This document shows, piece after piece, positions 37,201 through 48,700 of a stretch of DNA of 64,000 nt. Numbering within the stretch: position 1 is the first letter of the stretch; every line of letters starts with the position of its first letter. The notes beneath the pieces are model-generated. The model was not told the DNA's origin. It worked only from the letters and a program-made list of their open reading frames with translations, and did not search any database. This stretch comes from Anaeramoeba flamelloides (Eukaryota; Metamonada; Anaeramoebidae), in contig JANTQA010000030.1 in assembly GCA_027625915.1 (NCBI GenBank), positions 1,674,001-1,738,000 on the forward strand, given 5' to 3'. The translations under genes were made by a program, and so were the position numbers.

Positions 37201-37219
37201 CACTTTGTTTCAAAACCAT
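28152..37219 (-). CDS. Seven-transmembrane RGS protein
   Basis: Three exons on the minus strand, 37219-36912, 32354-31219 and 28354-28152, give 548 residues with matching phases (2, then 1). Exon 1 has three membrane helices (about 8-29, 42-60, 70-100; includes TESGGITVLIMWMIRE). Exon 2 adds a hydrophilic loop of about 170 residues (Lys-rich, then Ser/Asn/Glu/Asp-rich), four more helices (about 273-292, 312-332, 343-364, 378-400) and the first half of an RGS domain (FQTILEN, ENIMFWLSVGEY). Exon 3 ends the RGS domain (DIDVFDKARKEIYNLMLRNTF). Seven helices joined to RGS is the AtRGS1-type plan, which speeds GTP hydrolysis on G-alpha subunits; a plasma-membrane place and ligand control are inference. 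The ATG at 37219 is the first one in frame; an upstream exon cannot be excluded. Introns of 4557 and 2864 nt are repeat-rich. Confidence 0.85.
28525..29660 (+). repeat. Dispersed gene-like repeat, family M, copy 2
   Basis: Plus-strand partner of the reverse strand of 6640-7760. Shared stretches include TTTAAACAATTTATTAA, TGAATATTTGATAGAAGTTT, CTTTATATTAATATTCCTG and GTAGAGAATATCAC. It lies in intron 2 of the 7TM-RGS gene, antisense to it. Broken and of unknown family. Confidence 0.55.
31161..31198. repeat. (AT)n microsatellite next to an RGS-gene splice donor
   Basis: About 18 AT units. On the minus strand it begins 13 bases inside intron 2, right after the donor GTAAAATC (31218-31211). Confidence 0.9.
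33393..34805. mobile_element. Non-autonomous element, family L, copy 2
   Basis: About 1413 bp, same orientation as copy 1 at 24453. The left tip GTTTTGATGAGAACATGTAT is followed by ATTATCGCGATG and AAATCGCGATTAGTCCC; the right side has GATTATCGCGATAAT and AATATCGCGATTTT. The right tip is more decayed. Lies in intron 1 of the 7TM-RGS gene. No transposase frame. Confidence 0.7.
36193..36338. repeat. Direct repeat, unit 1 of 2
   Basis: A 146 bp unit beginning TAAAAGTGCCACACAGCAAC and ending TTCCAAATAAGTTT, about 95 percent identical to 36581-36728. The spacing is about 240 bp. In intron 1 of the 7TM-RGS gene. Confidence 0.8.
36581..36728. repeat. Direct repeat, unit 2 of 2
   Basis: Second unit of the pair. 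Both contain AAAAACCGGTTATTGGAAAA, a GC-richer block that does not look like simple A/T sequence. Confidence 0.8.
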
Positions 37220-39404
37220 AAATGTTTTCAATCTTTTTAATCTTTTTACAAAGAGAAAGGTGTAAAGAAAAAAAAAATGAAAATTTAGTCACATTATCCC
37301 ACCCTTTTAATTTCAAGAACCCATGCTTTCTGATCTGATTGTTTTTTTAAAAAAGTTAAAAGTAGTCGTAATAAATATTTCATTTTTTCGGTTATCTTCG
37401 GTTTGATTTTTTTCTATAAAGTATGGTAATAATTAATTTTCTAATATTTCAACAAAAAGCATGGGAAATAAATTGAGTCTCTCTGTTATTGAACCTTTAT
37501 TCTGAGAAAATCTCAAAAAACCATCCTCAAAAATGGAAAATTCAAATCCTACCATTCCCTTATAGAAGGACCTCAACACCCAAATAAAAAAAAAGCACAG
37601 TTGTTTTAATCTTGTACAAAAGTAAATCCTCAAAACAACTTTTATTTCTTTATATTATCTATAACAACTTTGCAATTTTTTAAAATAATTAAATAAGAGA
37701 AAGATTAATTCAGAGATTGGACAAAAAATTTCCTGACTTTTACCGAACTTTTAAATTGATCAAGTACTTGAATTCAATTCTGTAACTTTACAAATTATTT
37801 TGGTCACTTGAAAAAGGAAGTTTTTAAAAAGTGAGATTTTTCTTTGTTTTTGTAACAGATCTGTCAGAAAAATTTGATAAATATTTTTACCCTATTAAAA
37901 TCTTTTATTTGAAAAAGCTCTGAAAAACATCTCCTTTTGATTTACTATTTTCAAAATTTGGCTCTGATTCAAAAAATCAAATCTATGTCTTCATAAATGA
38001 ATTTATATTGAATTAATAAACGAAAAAAAATATTCATATCATTCTCTTTCTTTTTTATCCTTTTCAAATAGATCAAAGAAATAGATTGTAATTTGTGACT
38101 TCTATTTTCTCTTTTGCCCTTTTTTTGGACCTTCTATTATTTTTTGTGTGCTAACAATCCCAAACGAAATTACTTTTTTTTTCCAATTAAAAAAAAATTT
38201 TTTTTAGTTCACTTTCCAAAATATTTTTCTAGTTTATAAGTTGAAGAAAATCTAAAAATCTTTACAATATTTTTTAGAAATGATATTTTTATATATACAA
38301 ATTAAACTTCCTTAGTTAACTCAAATACAAAATTTTTAATCTAGTAAGATGATTGTAGCAATAATCATTGATGAATACTGATAAATTCATATTAATATCT
38401 GAAAATTTTCACTTCATTTTCCATTTTACAAATATTTTTACACAAGCTTTAATTAAAGCACTCTATACTTTTAAATGTTAAAAAAACTTTGTAAAATTGG
38501 TTTTAATTTCAAAAGATTCGTTCTCTTTAGTTGTTTTATTGGCTGAGTTAATTGTTTATAAAAATGGGAATTGAACTAAAAATTTTATTCAATTTATTTG
38601 AATTTATCAGTATACATTTTCGAAATTGAGATAAAAATTTTCCTTTATTAATGGGAAAATAACAGTTGCTTTGAATGTAAAAAATAATTTAAAGCCGTAT
38701 GTTATCTTGATTTAATTTCAAATACAAAAAGTAGTAATTTGTCTCTTAAAAGCTTGTTTTGGTATAACTATTACACAAAATTATTTTACTAGTAGATTCA
38801 CTTTCAAAAAGTGAAAAGGGAAAATTTGAATAATTCCGCTTCAAATTGTGTTACTCGGACACTGATTCCAATTGTAAATAGAAATTTTTAACAATTTTTG
38901 TACTATTTGGAAATCTCAATCCAAGTTTGTCGAAATAATATATTACTGAGGGACAACCAAACAAAAATGAAATGTTTCACATGATATGGGATCAGAAAAC
39001 AAATTCAATTTTTCTCAATTTAACCTGTCTTTACTGGTATTTACTCTAGTCAAAATAAAGCGTGCAAAAAAATTTATGCGTGTTTCAAAATAATGAGCAT
39101 GCTTTTTTGTTATAGAAGAAATATACATTAACAAATCAAAGAAACTGATAATAAACCCTTAAAAAATGTGGTATTGGTTTCTAAAAGTTTTATTATTAAA
39201 TAAGAAATTCTCAAAAAGAAGGATGAAATTTGAATTTTTTTCTGAAAAAATAAAGTAATTTTTTTGAAAATTTTAGGATCATCAAAAAAACAAAAAAATT
39301 CAAAAAAATTGAGAATATTAAGGATTATCAACCGGAAAATCAATGAAAAATTTGAAAAAATTCAAATCGTAAAAATATTGGTTTATATCTGTCCCTTTTA
39401 CTCC

Positions 39405-39437
39405 AAAAAGGACAATATTAGTGGTATTGTCCTTTTT
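39405..39437. repeat. Perfect 13 bp hairpin
   Basis: AAAAAGGACAATA (39405-39417) pairs exactly with TATTGTCCTTTTT (39425-39437) across a 7 nt loop. The word GGACAATATT or its inverse recurs near 39527 and 39860. Confidence 0.7.
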
Positions 39438-39573
39438 ACCTCATTTTTTTAAAAAAAATTAATAAATTGAGTAAAGTGTCTTTAAAATGACACTCTATGG
39501 TTGATAAGTAAGTTTTCTCCTCACATTTTTCAATATTGTCCCTTTTACAAAATAAAAAAATATAAATATTAGC

Positions 39574-39650
39574 CATATTTTCCCTCGTCTTCGACTCTGT
39601 GAAAATATGTGTTGTATTGTTCCTAGGCCTTTAACCTTCGAAACAATACA
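39574..39650 (+). other. Two neighbouring 9 bp hairpins with GC-richer loops
   Basis: CATATTTTC (39574-39582) pairs with GAAAATATG (39601-39609). TGTATTGTT (39613-39621) pairs with AACAATACA (39642-39650). The loops hold CCTCGTCTTCGACTC and CCTAGGCCTTTAACCTTCG, unusually GC-rich here. It could be a structured RNA or an element end; no known family. Confidence 0.35.
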
Positions 39651-39754
39651 TAAATATTTAAATTTTTGAGTTTGTAATCCGGAAAATATTGAAAAATAAA
39701 AAGGAGATAACCCACACAAATTTTAAACAAATTGTATGAATAATTTAAATTTTA

Positions 39755-39925
39755 CTGAAAAGATCCAGATGTTTAGCTTTCAAAATTGATTTGAACTTAG
39801 GTATACTATTTGTCAGTAGATTGGATGTTGCATTGTAACAAGAAGAAAAAAAAAGCAAGGACAATATTTTGAAACATGGGTTTTGGTCTTTATACATGCA
39901 TTATTTTGATCACTGTAATTTATAA
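39755..39925 (+). repeat. Dispersed repeat, family F, copy 1
   Basis: Matches the reverse strand of 58090-58240: shared TTTCAAAATTGATTTGAA, AACAAGAAGA, TATTTTGAAACA and ACATGCATTATTTTGATCAC. This looks like a broken copy of a short protein-like stretch still open on the minus strand at 58121-58339. Confidence 0.5.
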
Positions 39926-40134
39926 AATGGGAAAAAAATTTAACTATGTTTTTCATTTGCTTTTTTATAATTCAGTCTTACAAAGAAGTAAGTTTTTAGT
40001 TTCTGTTTTTGTTTTAAAAAGTAAAAAATTGAAAATTAGATTACAATTTTTTATAGTTTATAATTTAAATAGCAGTATTCGTTTTTATGTAAATTTACTA
40101 TTTGTGAGATGTGTTTGAAAATTAAATTGTAAGT

Positions 40135-40155
40135 GAGTGGGGGGTTGGTCCACTC
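40135..40155. other. G-rich hairpin
   Basis: GAGTGG (40135-40140) and CCACTC (40150-40155) close a 9 nt loop, GGGGTTGGT, followed by GGGGC. A GC-rich spot in very AT-rich DNA; function unknown. Confidence 0.4.
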
Positions 40156-42526
40156 GGGGCATTTGATTTTTCAGATAAAAAGCTTGTGGGTCATGAATTT
40201 AATTTTTGGAAATGGAGTGTTTTATTAATTTTGCTGGTAAAACATTAACTTTTAACAAATTTTTAAAAACTTTGAATAGATGTGTTGTGAAGTTATTATT
40301 AATAAATTGGAATGTATTTCATTTCTTTTCGGTTTTTACGCTTTGTTTGAAAAACTTGGTTATTATATAAACTCCAAAAAATATCAAAATTTTTTTATAA
40401 CACTTTTCCGAGTTAAAATATTGATACTTTCAACTTTCAAAGGAGTTAATTGAGTACTAAATATTTACCAAAGCTGTACTAATTAAGCAAAGTTTCTTGA
40501 CATTTAAACTAACAAAACGCTCGAAACAAAAATTCACAAACAAATATTATTATTTATCAGTAATAAAATATCAAATATAAAAAATGATGTAGATCTAAAA
40601 AATATAGCATGATTTTTTATATATTTTTTAATATTTTTTCTTGAGAAAAATAACAAAATTATGATAAGTTACAATAAATAAAGTGCTACAAAAATAAAAA
40701 CAGATTGTTTTGAATTTATTGAAATTTGTCACAACTAAAAGGAATTAACAAATTTTCGGAATAAACCCATCAGAAAAATTTTGAAATTAAAAATTTTTAA
40801 AACATCATCTATATATGAACAGATTATGTTTTGATTATAAATGTAAAGAATATATTTTGCCATGAAGGACAAGTAAAAAAAATTGAGTTATTTCTTTTTT
40901 GAATGATATTATTACAATTAAAAATATTTTAAAGTTTTCTTTTTTTAATAAAGTCAAAATTATTTTTAATAAGGTGTTTTTCTCCCAATTCTAACAAATA
41001 CCTCATGTTTAAAGAATGGGTACTGGGTTTGTTGTTAATTGTAAAATAAAAGGATAAAAATTTGTAATCAACTTTCCAAACAAAGCCAATATTATGAAAA
41101 TAATATAAAATTGCAACAAAAACAATTATTTGAGATCATTTAAAAATTAAAACTGTTTGATGGAATTCAAAAATTAAAAATTTAGAGGATTTTAAGAAAT
41201 TTATTGTATTTAGAAATCCGAATGAATATTTTGTTCAATTTAACTAGTAAAAAATATTATAAAATTGAAAAATATATAAAAGTTTGAATTCTGAAATTTT
41301 TTTTATTATTTGAAAACTTTAAAAATACAAAAAAGTTTATCACAAAACCCTCAAAATGTTAAAACATAATAAATAATTGTATTTTTTTTTTACGAAATGT
41401 TTGTTAATTAAAAAGTATGTTGAACCTTTTGCCCTGTTTAACTTTTTTTCTCGGTCGGTATTGCTTAATAAAGGGGATAATATTTTTTTTTTCAAGAACT
41501 AATTTTCTTACCCCACCAAAAAAAGGATTGTTTGTTTTACTTATTAAATACTGAGAAACATGAAATAATTATTTTATTTCAGAAACGGATATTTATTTTT
41601 TTTTTTTTTTTTTGCTTTTATAAATAATCTGAAGGTTTAATATCCCTCAAAGACATAAAAAAGATTATTTTGTATTGGATATAAATATATATTATTTTGG
41701 TTCTTGTATTTTCTGTCTTCAAGTTAATAAGATTTAGAATAGTTGTCCAAAGCTTCATTTTTTGGCGATTAATTCTTTTTTCTTCCGAAATAAAATTTAT
41801 TATTTTTCAGAACAATAGAGCAATACGTATTAATTCATAAATTTTAATTTTCTAGGTTTTAAAAGAATTTTCATTCCATTTTATTTAATTACATCAAAGA
41901 AAATAATTTTTTATAAAACCCCCAAATAAACTATAACCTGTATAAAATTATAAATTAAAAACACCAAAAATAAAAATTTTACATCTCTACCAGCTTATTG
42001 GTCTTACACTCTTTAATTGGGATTTTAGAAAAAAAAAATAATTTTCAAAAATGAGACATTTTTGAGCCACTATTAACATTCACACAAAGTTGAAGATCGA
42101 AAATATAAGAACCAAAATAACATCATTTTATACCCAACAAAACAAGGTAATATTTTTTCTGGCTTTGGGGGGTCGTAAACCATAAAGATGATATTTTTAA
42201 AAAATTCATCAAAGGAAAGGTCTTAAGAAAATAAAATTCTTCTAAATATAAAAACAAAGCAATTATCACAATTTATTTTTTCTCAAAAATTTAGAATTTA
42301 TATAAGGAATAACCACAATAAAAATTTATATCCTTTTTCAATCAGTTACTTTATTATTTTTTCCTATTGTGAGTTGTTTTGATTTCTACACATAACAAGT
42401 GGTCGAAAATGATATATTCATAATATTTAATCAATATCACAATAGAATGAACAATAATTACTCAATAATTAGTAATTCTATCTATCAAAAGGTAAAGTTT
42501 TTTGAATTTTTACTAATATTTTCAAT

Positions 42527-42707
42527 TTAAGGGACTAGTATCTAGTAATTTTTTTTTGAGCAATTTCTAAATAAGTGTTCCTGATCTAGAAATATATTTA
42601 ATATTGAAAATAAATAGGGTTTTTCAAATCTAAGTAATTGGGAAAAAATTTTCTCAATCTCTATTAAATTTAGGTAAAGAAAAAATGAATAGAAATTAGT
42701 CCCTTAA
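42527..42707. repeat. TTAA-flanked MITE, family A, copy 2
   Basis: Between TTAA sites; left end GGGACTAGTATCTAGTAA, right end GAAATTAGTCCC. The interior aligns with copy 1 throughout (AATTTCTAAATAAG.GTTCC, AAATAAATAGGG, TAAGTAATTGG, TCTCTATTAAATTTAGGTAAA). Confidence 0.8.
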
Positions 42708-43785
42708 CAAAAAAATGGATTTAAATGTTTTTTGAAATTTCAGAATTTTAGGTTTGACAGTAATTTTTAATTTTTAATTATTACTGTTTTATTATTTTGG
42801 TTTCTATCTTGGTATTTAAAAAAGAATTTATAAAAAAATATATACCAAAATGACAAATTTTCAGTTGCAATCCGATGTTACAAATTGAATAATATATAGC
42901 TCAAAAAAATTACTCAATAATTTATTGATTGTGATAGGAATAATAAAGAACTGATTTCATGCACTTTTAATTTTAACACAATTTAATTAAAGGTAAATCG
43001 AAGGTAGAGATTTATCCCTTAAATGTGCTCAAATTTCTGTTGATTACTTTTTTTTCATCTACAATCTCCAAAATCTGCGATTTGTTGACGATTTTTGTTT
43101 GTCGACCCAATATTACTCAATAGATAGTATTATATAAAAAACCAAACAAATAAATAGAGAAACAATTTTCAAGCTATTTCTTTCCAAAATCTCTATATAA
43201 AAGTTAACAAATAAGAAAATCTAAATCAAGTGATTTTTTTTTTGTTCTTGTTTGAATATCCTAAAACTCGTAAACTCTCCTTTTGAAGTAATTTTATACC
43301 AATTCAAATAAAAATTTGATCTATTTATCTTTTCTTATCGTTCTACAAATTTTTCAGTTTATTTGCAATTCATTTTTTGTATTTTATTTAAAAAACAAAA
43401 CAAAACTTTTATTCTTTTATCCTTTCAACAATTTTTCAAAAAGTAAGATTTTCAAAATATTTTCAGTTTACTTTTTCAATTTTTAACGGTCTACGTGGTC
43501 TATTTTGAAAAAAGAATTGTTTTCTTTTCATTAACCGAAATTTTTTTCAATTTCTGAAAAAAAAATCTTTACTTTTTTTTTTTTTAATTCTTTCTTTGAT
43601 TTTTTTTTTTTAACAAATCAAAAACAACAAAAAAAAAAACAAAAACTTTCCTTTTAATTGTGTTCTTTAATTTACTTTTAATAAATTTATTTTTTTACTT
43701 TTGTAATTAAACATAGCTATTTCTCAAACAAAAAACAAAAAAAAAACCACTTTAAATTTTTTTTTTTTCGAATCCCAGATCCAAA

Positions 43786-45738
43786 ATGACAACAAAAAAC
43801 AAAGATGAAACCAAGCCAAAAAATGAAACAACACAAGAAAAAATGGATCATTTAATTTATTCTTGTGAAAAATTATTAACGTTAAAAAAAGAAAAGCCAG
43901 TGATTACGATCAAATTAAAGAATTTCCTTCGCGATTTAAACAAGAAAATTGAAAAGCCTGTAAAAAAAACCAAAAAGAAACAAGGTGCATCGAGGTTCCC
44001 AAGAAAAGTGAGGCAATTTAAAAGGCCAATTAGAAGGGGAATGCCACCATACAGGAATCCATACACGAGAGGCTATAATGGCCGAGCGCCTATTCCAGTG
44101 TGGCACAGCCCAAGTAAATTTGCCAGGAATGATGAATACAACCGTCTTCGAGAGAAATTTGAAAGAGAGAGGCAAATCCACCGAAAGGTCAACTTGCAAA
44201 AAAAGAAAAAACAAGTGGGAAAAAACCAAAGCAACAAGCTAACAACACCAAAAAAGATCACAGCAACCAAAAAAACAAAGCCAGTCGCAAAAACGAGGCC
44301 CAAAACAACACAAGGCACAAAACAAAGGCCAAATCTTACAAGTAGGGATAGCAGAGCATTCAATCAAGAAAAGAAGGCAAGCATTAAAAAAGGAAACAAA
44401 GATTCCGAGGATCAAATCATTCCATTGAACCAACAGGAACAAGAACAAAAGCAATTGCTTTTTATTTACCAAACAAATGAAAAGGAAACGAAAAAGGTAC
44501 AAAATGAATTACCCAACAAAAAAAATGAAAGCAAGGATCAGAAGAAGAAGAATAACAATAACAACAAGAAAGGAGTCAGCATCCCGATCAAGGCCAAAGA
44601 GGAAGACAGCAAAAATGAAGAATTGTCGCTATCGGTTGAAGAAATTAAAACAACATCATTTGCAGATTTTTATTTCGACTCGCCATCCAAATCCTATGGC
44701 TACACAGGCCAATATGATTATGTCTATCCAAATTCTTATGTTGAGGACAATGAGTCATATCTTTATAATAACATGCCTACATACGCAACAAATGAATATT
44801 ATCAAGATTATGATTATGGCAGATCAAGGCCACGCTCTCGATCCATTTCGAATTCAAGACCACAAAACCTTCCAAAAAATATGACACTCCAAAAAAAAAA
44901 TGAAAAAAAAGTCAAGGAAAATGGGAAAAAGGAAGAAAAGCAAAAAACAATGCCAATTAAGAAAGACGAAATGAAAGAACCAAAGCAGGATCTTCTTTCG
45001 ACTTCAGCGCCCTTAAAAGAACCAATTCTTGATCAATATTTCGAATCGACGAATAATAATTCTGAAAATGACAATAGCGAAAATACTAAAAAGAAGAAAG
45101 GCACGCAGGAAAATAAAAAATCACCAAACAAATTAATCAAGCAAGGGAACAACCTACCAGAAGAATTTTTTATGGAAGAAGGCAATTCTCCAAAATTCGT
45201 GCACAGTTATGACCCCAGATATGACCAATATTTCAGTATGCAAGCTTCAAGCTATGACAACCATCCCAATTTATTTTATTTTGATCAAAACAATACCAAT
45301 AATAAGAAAAATAATAAAAAAAATCAAAAGAATGGAAAAAATAATAGAAATAATAATAACAATTCGGGTATTTTAATCCCAGAGGAAAACACCTTTGATC
45401 CAAATATCCAAAATTCGCCGGACCAATTCGCCTTTGAAGAAAGTTCCCTTAACCCTTATCTTGTACAGGACCAATTCTATCAAGAAGAATTTTATCAACA
45501 AAGAAATTATAATTCTTCGCATTATCGAAAGGATTCAAAGAGGTACCATCGAAAGCAATATAATGACTATTACCAAAATAACCCAAATAACAATGAACAG
45601 TTTTCCACAGAAAATTATTTTAAGCCCAATAATACCAAAAACAAGAAAAACGATAAATTAGAGGTGGAAGAACAAATGAATTTATCAAGAAGCGTTCCAG
45701 ATCCAATATACGACGAATATTTTCAAATGAAAAACTAA
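43786..45738 (+). CDS. Disordered basic/Asn-rich protein with eIF4E-binding-like motif and PxxDxYF repeats
   Basis: A single open frame of 650 residues from a clear ATG. It has no recognised folded domain. Near the N-terminus, Y25-SCEK-LL31 fits the YxxxxL(hydrophobic) eIF4E-binding motif, with a surrounding helix-like segment (HLIYSCEKLLTLKKE) that resembles 4E-BP, 4E-T and eIF4G sites. An Arg/Gly/Pro-rich block follows (about 66-105), then long Lys/Asn/Gln/Glu tracts. A heptad P-x-[LY]-D-[QE]-Y-F occurs three times: 413-419, 477-483 and 640-646 at the very C-terminus. The composition suggests an RNA-granule or translation-repressor type protein, but that is inference. The alternative is an unrelated disordered protein with a chance YxxxxLL match. 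Codon use is host-like and GC content is above the flanks. Confidence 0.85.
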   Translation: MTTKNKDETKPKNETTQEKMDHLIYSCEKLLTLKKEKPVITIKLKNFLRDLNKKIEKPVKKTKKKQGASRFPRKVRQFKRPIRRGMPPYRNPYTRGYNGRAPIPVWHSPSKFARNDEYNRLREKFERERQIHRKVNLQKKKKQVGKNQSNKLTTPKKITATKKTKPVAKTRPKTTQGTKQRPNLTSRDSRAFNQEKKASIKKGNKDSEDQIIPLNQQEQEQKQLLFIYQTNEKETKKVQNELPNKKNESKDQKKKNNNNNKKGVSIPIKAKEEDSKNEELSLSVEEIKTTSFADFYFDSPSKSYGYTGQYDYVYPNSYVEDNESYLYNNMPTYATNEYYQDYDYGRSRPRSRSISNSRPQNLPKNMTLQKKNEKKVKENGKKEEKQKTMPIKKDEMKEPKQDLLSTSAPLKEPILDQYFESTNNNSENDNSENTKKKKGTQENKKSPNKLIKQGNNLPEEFFMEEGNSPKFVHSYDPRYDQYFSMQASSYDNHPNLFYFDQNNTNNKKNNKKNQKNGKNNRNNNNNSGILIPEENTFDPNIQNSPDQFAFEESSLNPYLVQDQFYQEEFYQQRNYNSSHYRKDSKRYHRKQYNDYYQNNPNNNEQFSTENYFKPNNTKNKKNDKLEVEEQMNLSRSVPDPIYDEYFQMKN

Positions 45739-48700
45739 ATTGTTCACAAAATGCGTTAATTTCGTTTTTCATTTCAAATTTTCTTTTCTTTTTCGATTAA
45801 GAATCACATTTTCATTTTCTTTTTTTTATCCCAAATTATATTTTCAGTTTTATTTTCATTTTCATTTTTTATTTTTCATTTTTCATTTTTCGTTTTTCAT
45901 TTTGATTTTTCCAGATCTTTTATTTATTTATCTTTTTCATTTCTATTTGCTATTCTTTTGTTTTCATGTAGCAACTATCAATTTTCTTGATTTCTAATAT
46001 TTATAATTTTACTATTGACGAATATATAAAATTTTCAACTTTCATATTTTTTTATTTGATTTTTTTTATATAAAATAAAAATAAAAATTCTATAACCAAA
46101 AAAAATTAGTTTCATTTTTTAACTTTTTTTGAAAAAATTAAAGATTTAATATTCGAAAGCTATTCTCCTAAAAATTTAAAATAAAAATATGTATATTAAA
46201 ATTACGTGTGATGTCATCACGATGGATTTTAATAATACTCAAATATATCCTTATAATGTGCTCTTAAAAATTGTTTTGTGATTATAATTGATTCAACTTG
46301 TTGAAAACAAATGCATATATAACAGTTTCAACCTTCGTGCGAACTTGTAAATTCTTTTCAATATTTTAAAATTCAAGAAAAGTTCTTTAAACCCCCTTTA
46401 ATTGAAATGTTCAATTGATGTTTAAATATCTAATCCAAAGATTCTATACAATTGTCTCAAACAGTTGTAATTGTATCTTTAGCTTATATTCATGGAAGTG
46501 TTTTCAAAGGATTCACTAAAAAACATATTAAAAGTATAGCTAAAGTTTTGTTTGTGGTTAATGGGTTTGTATAGAATTTTGTAAAAAAATATTCATTTAT
46601 TTTTGAAAATTGTAATATGTTGAGATTCTGTTTTTTTTTAATACTGCACATTATTCCAGATTTGTGAAACTAAAGTGGAACATAAATATGTTATTTTTTT
46701 AAAGATATTTATGAATTTGGGTTTTTTATTTAGAGAAAAAATTTAAGTAAACTTGATTAACACATATCAAATTTTGAAGAAACATTAGACTTTACTATCA
46801 AATTGTAAAAAATCTAAAAACAAAAAATGTAATACTAAACATAGTAAAAGAAAAATCGAATAACTGGATATTATTATCAAAAAGTAAACTTCCACTTTGG
46901 ACCTTTAGAAAGTAAGAATCAAAAAAAAAAATTATAATAGTTTATGTAAAATAAAAAATAAAGAAAAAAATTTTTTATATCTTTAGAAATAATAAGTTTT
47001 GTAGTTATTAATCATGTAAATCATAAAGAATTCTATTAAAATTAAATATTTTAATTAAAAAATATATTCTCTTCAATTTAAACAAAAAACACTTTTGAAT
47101 GAAGATTTATATAGATATATAAATTGTTTTTCAAAGATTTAAACTCACTTCATAATATAATTGTGTGTGATCCTATTGTATTGTTTTATATTCTTCTCTA
47201 TATCGTTTTCAAATTTTTTAGATCGAAATTTGTTTTTATAATTTCGTCTAATTTTTGCTTTTTTTTTTCAAAATTTTTGTTTTTCTTTTTATTTTGTAAA
47301 ATTTTTCTTTTTCTTTCTTTTGTTGTTTTTTTTGTTTCTCTTTTTGATCCTTTTTTTTTGCGATTCTTCTTCTATTTATTATTTTTTTTTTGTAAAAGAT
47401 CATGTGGAAAAAAAATAGTTCTTTGAAAATACAAATAATCATTTAGAAAATTGATATCATGTAATGTCTTTTTAAAATGAATTTAATTATTCGCAAACAA
47501 TCTTGTTTTAACCATTTCCTGTGAAAGTTTAGTAATAAATCATTTGTGATATTTATTTCTAAAATTGTGACTCACTTTTTTTTTAGTTTTTGGTTTTCTT
47601 TTATGTAATTTTTTAAAATACATGTTAATAGATGTTTGAAATGATTTAAAAATGAATTATTAATCGAATTACATTATTAGTTGTTCTTAAATACAAAAAA
47701 GATATAGATTGTATCCAGTTTATAAATAAATTAATTATATAATGATGAGTCACAATTTTTGAAATGTGTTTAATATAGGGAATAAAAAAAAATAAAAAAG
47801 GGGTAGATGAAGAAAGAAAAAAGAAAGAAAAGAAAAGGTAATGAGGGAGATGAAAAAAAAGATATTTATATTTCTCTTCAATTGAAGATCAAATAAAATT
47901 CAAATGGATTCCAAAATCATATATCTGTAATTATTTATACTATTTAAAGAAGATTTTAATGACATAGATTTACTTTGTGATGACACTTATTGAAATAAAA
48001 AACTTTTAAAATAGTTATTGTAGCAAGTGAAATATAAAAAAAGAAAATGTTAAAAAATTGAAAAAAATATTTTCAATTTCTTAATTTCCAAAATATTTTT
48101 TTCTCAGATCTTTTGAAATATGTTTAATATGTATATTATCTCCCTATAAACCGAGGATATTTAACAGGAAAATGGTTGATATTTAAATTTTATTATGTAT
48201 ACACGTGAATTGATGAAATCAACTACATTGGTATTGCTAATAATCGGTATTAAAAAGGGATTGTGTGTTATCAATGTCCGTTTCAAACTTTTATTCCATG
48301 TTTAAACAATTAATAATTTAAAAACACTTTATAATTGAGATAAAAAAAGCGTTTTAATTATTTTTGATCTATCTACAATTACAATGTGGGCATTTTTATA
48401 AGATATCTTTATATCTATTAACTCCACTTTAGTCTTTTTTTTTCTTCATTTTTTAGATTACCTGATATTTGTTTTTTTTTTTTTCAAGTCGCATTTTATT
48501 TAATGAATAAATTTTTTGATTATTTTTTTTTTGATTTTCCTTTGTATTTTATATTTTTCATCCAATAAAAATACTTTATATTTCTTTTTCCAATATGATT
48601 AATTTTTTCAATTCGTTTGTTTTCTATCATATGTTCTTTTCTCTAAAAAATTCAAAATTTTAATAATTTTATATTGATTTATTAATTTTACAATCGATAT

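Larger units (their letters stand above)
37220..43785. other. 6.5 kb intergenic region
   Basis: Divergent 5' regions of the RGS gene and the disordered-protein gene. It holds hairpins at 39405-39437 and 39574-39650, part of a dispersed repeat at 39755-39925, a G-rich hairpin at 40135-40155 and a family A element at 42527. The frames at 37433-37633, 39128-39343, 39495-39719 and 39876-40118 show no domain. The last 300 bases before 43786 are pyrimidine-rich; CCCAG just before the ATG could be a splice acceptor of a 5' UTR intron. Confidence 0.5.

Noticed and set aside
40135-40240. Possible tRNA in the G-rich spot at 40.1 kb
   Set aside because: Only one 6 bp stem forms; no acceptor stem or T-arm with a GTTCRA box.
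44073-44502. Minus-strand Phe/Leu/Cys-rich frames opposite the disordered-protein gene
   Set aside because: Antisense shadows of Lys/Gln/Asn-rich codons; no independent support.
45740-45997. 85-codon Phe-rich frame after the disordered-protein gene
   Set aside because: It is a translation of a TTTTCATTTTTCATTT low-complexity tract with no domain.
46205-46220. GTGATGTCATCAC palindrome resembling a CRE site
   Set aside because: A single short palindrome far from any gene start; cannot be told from chance.
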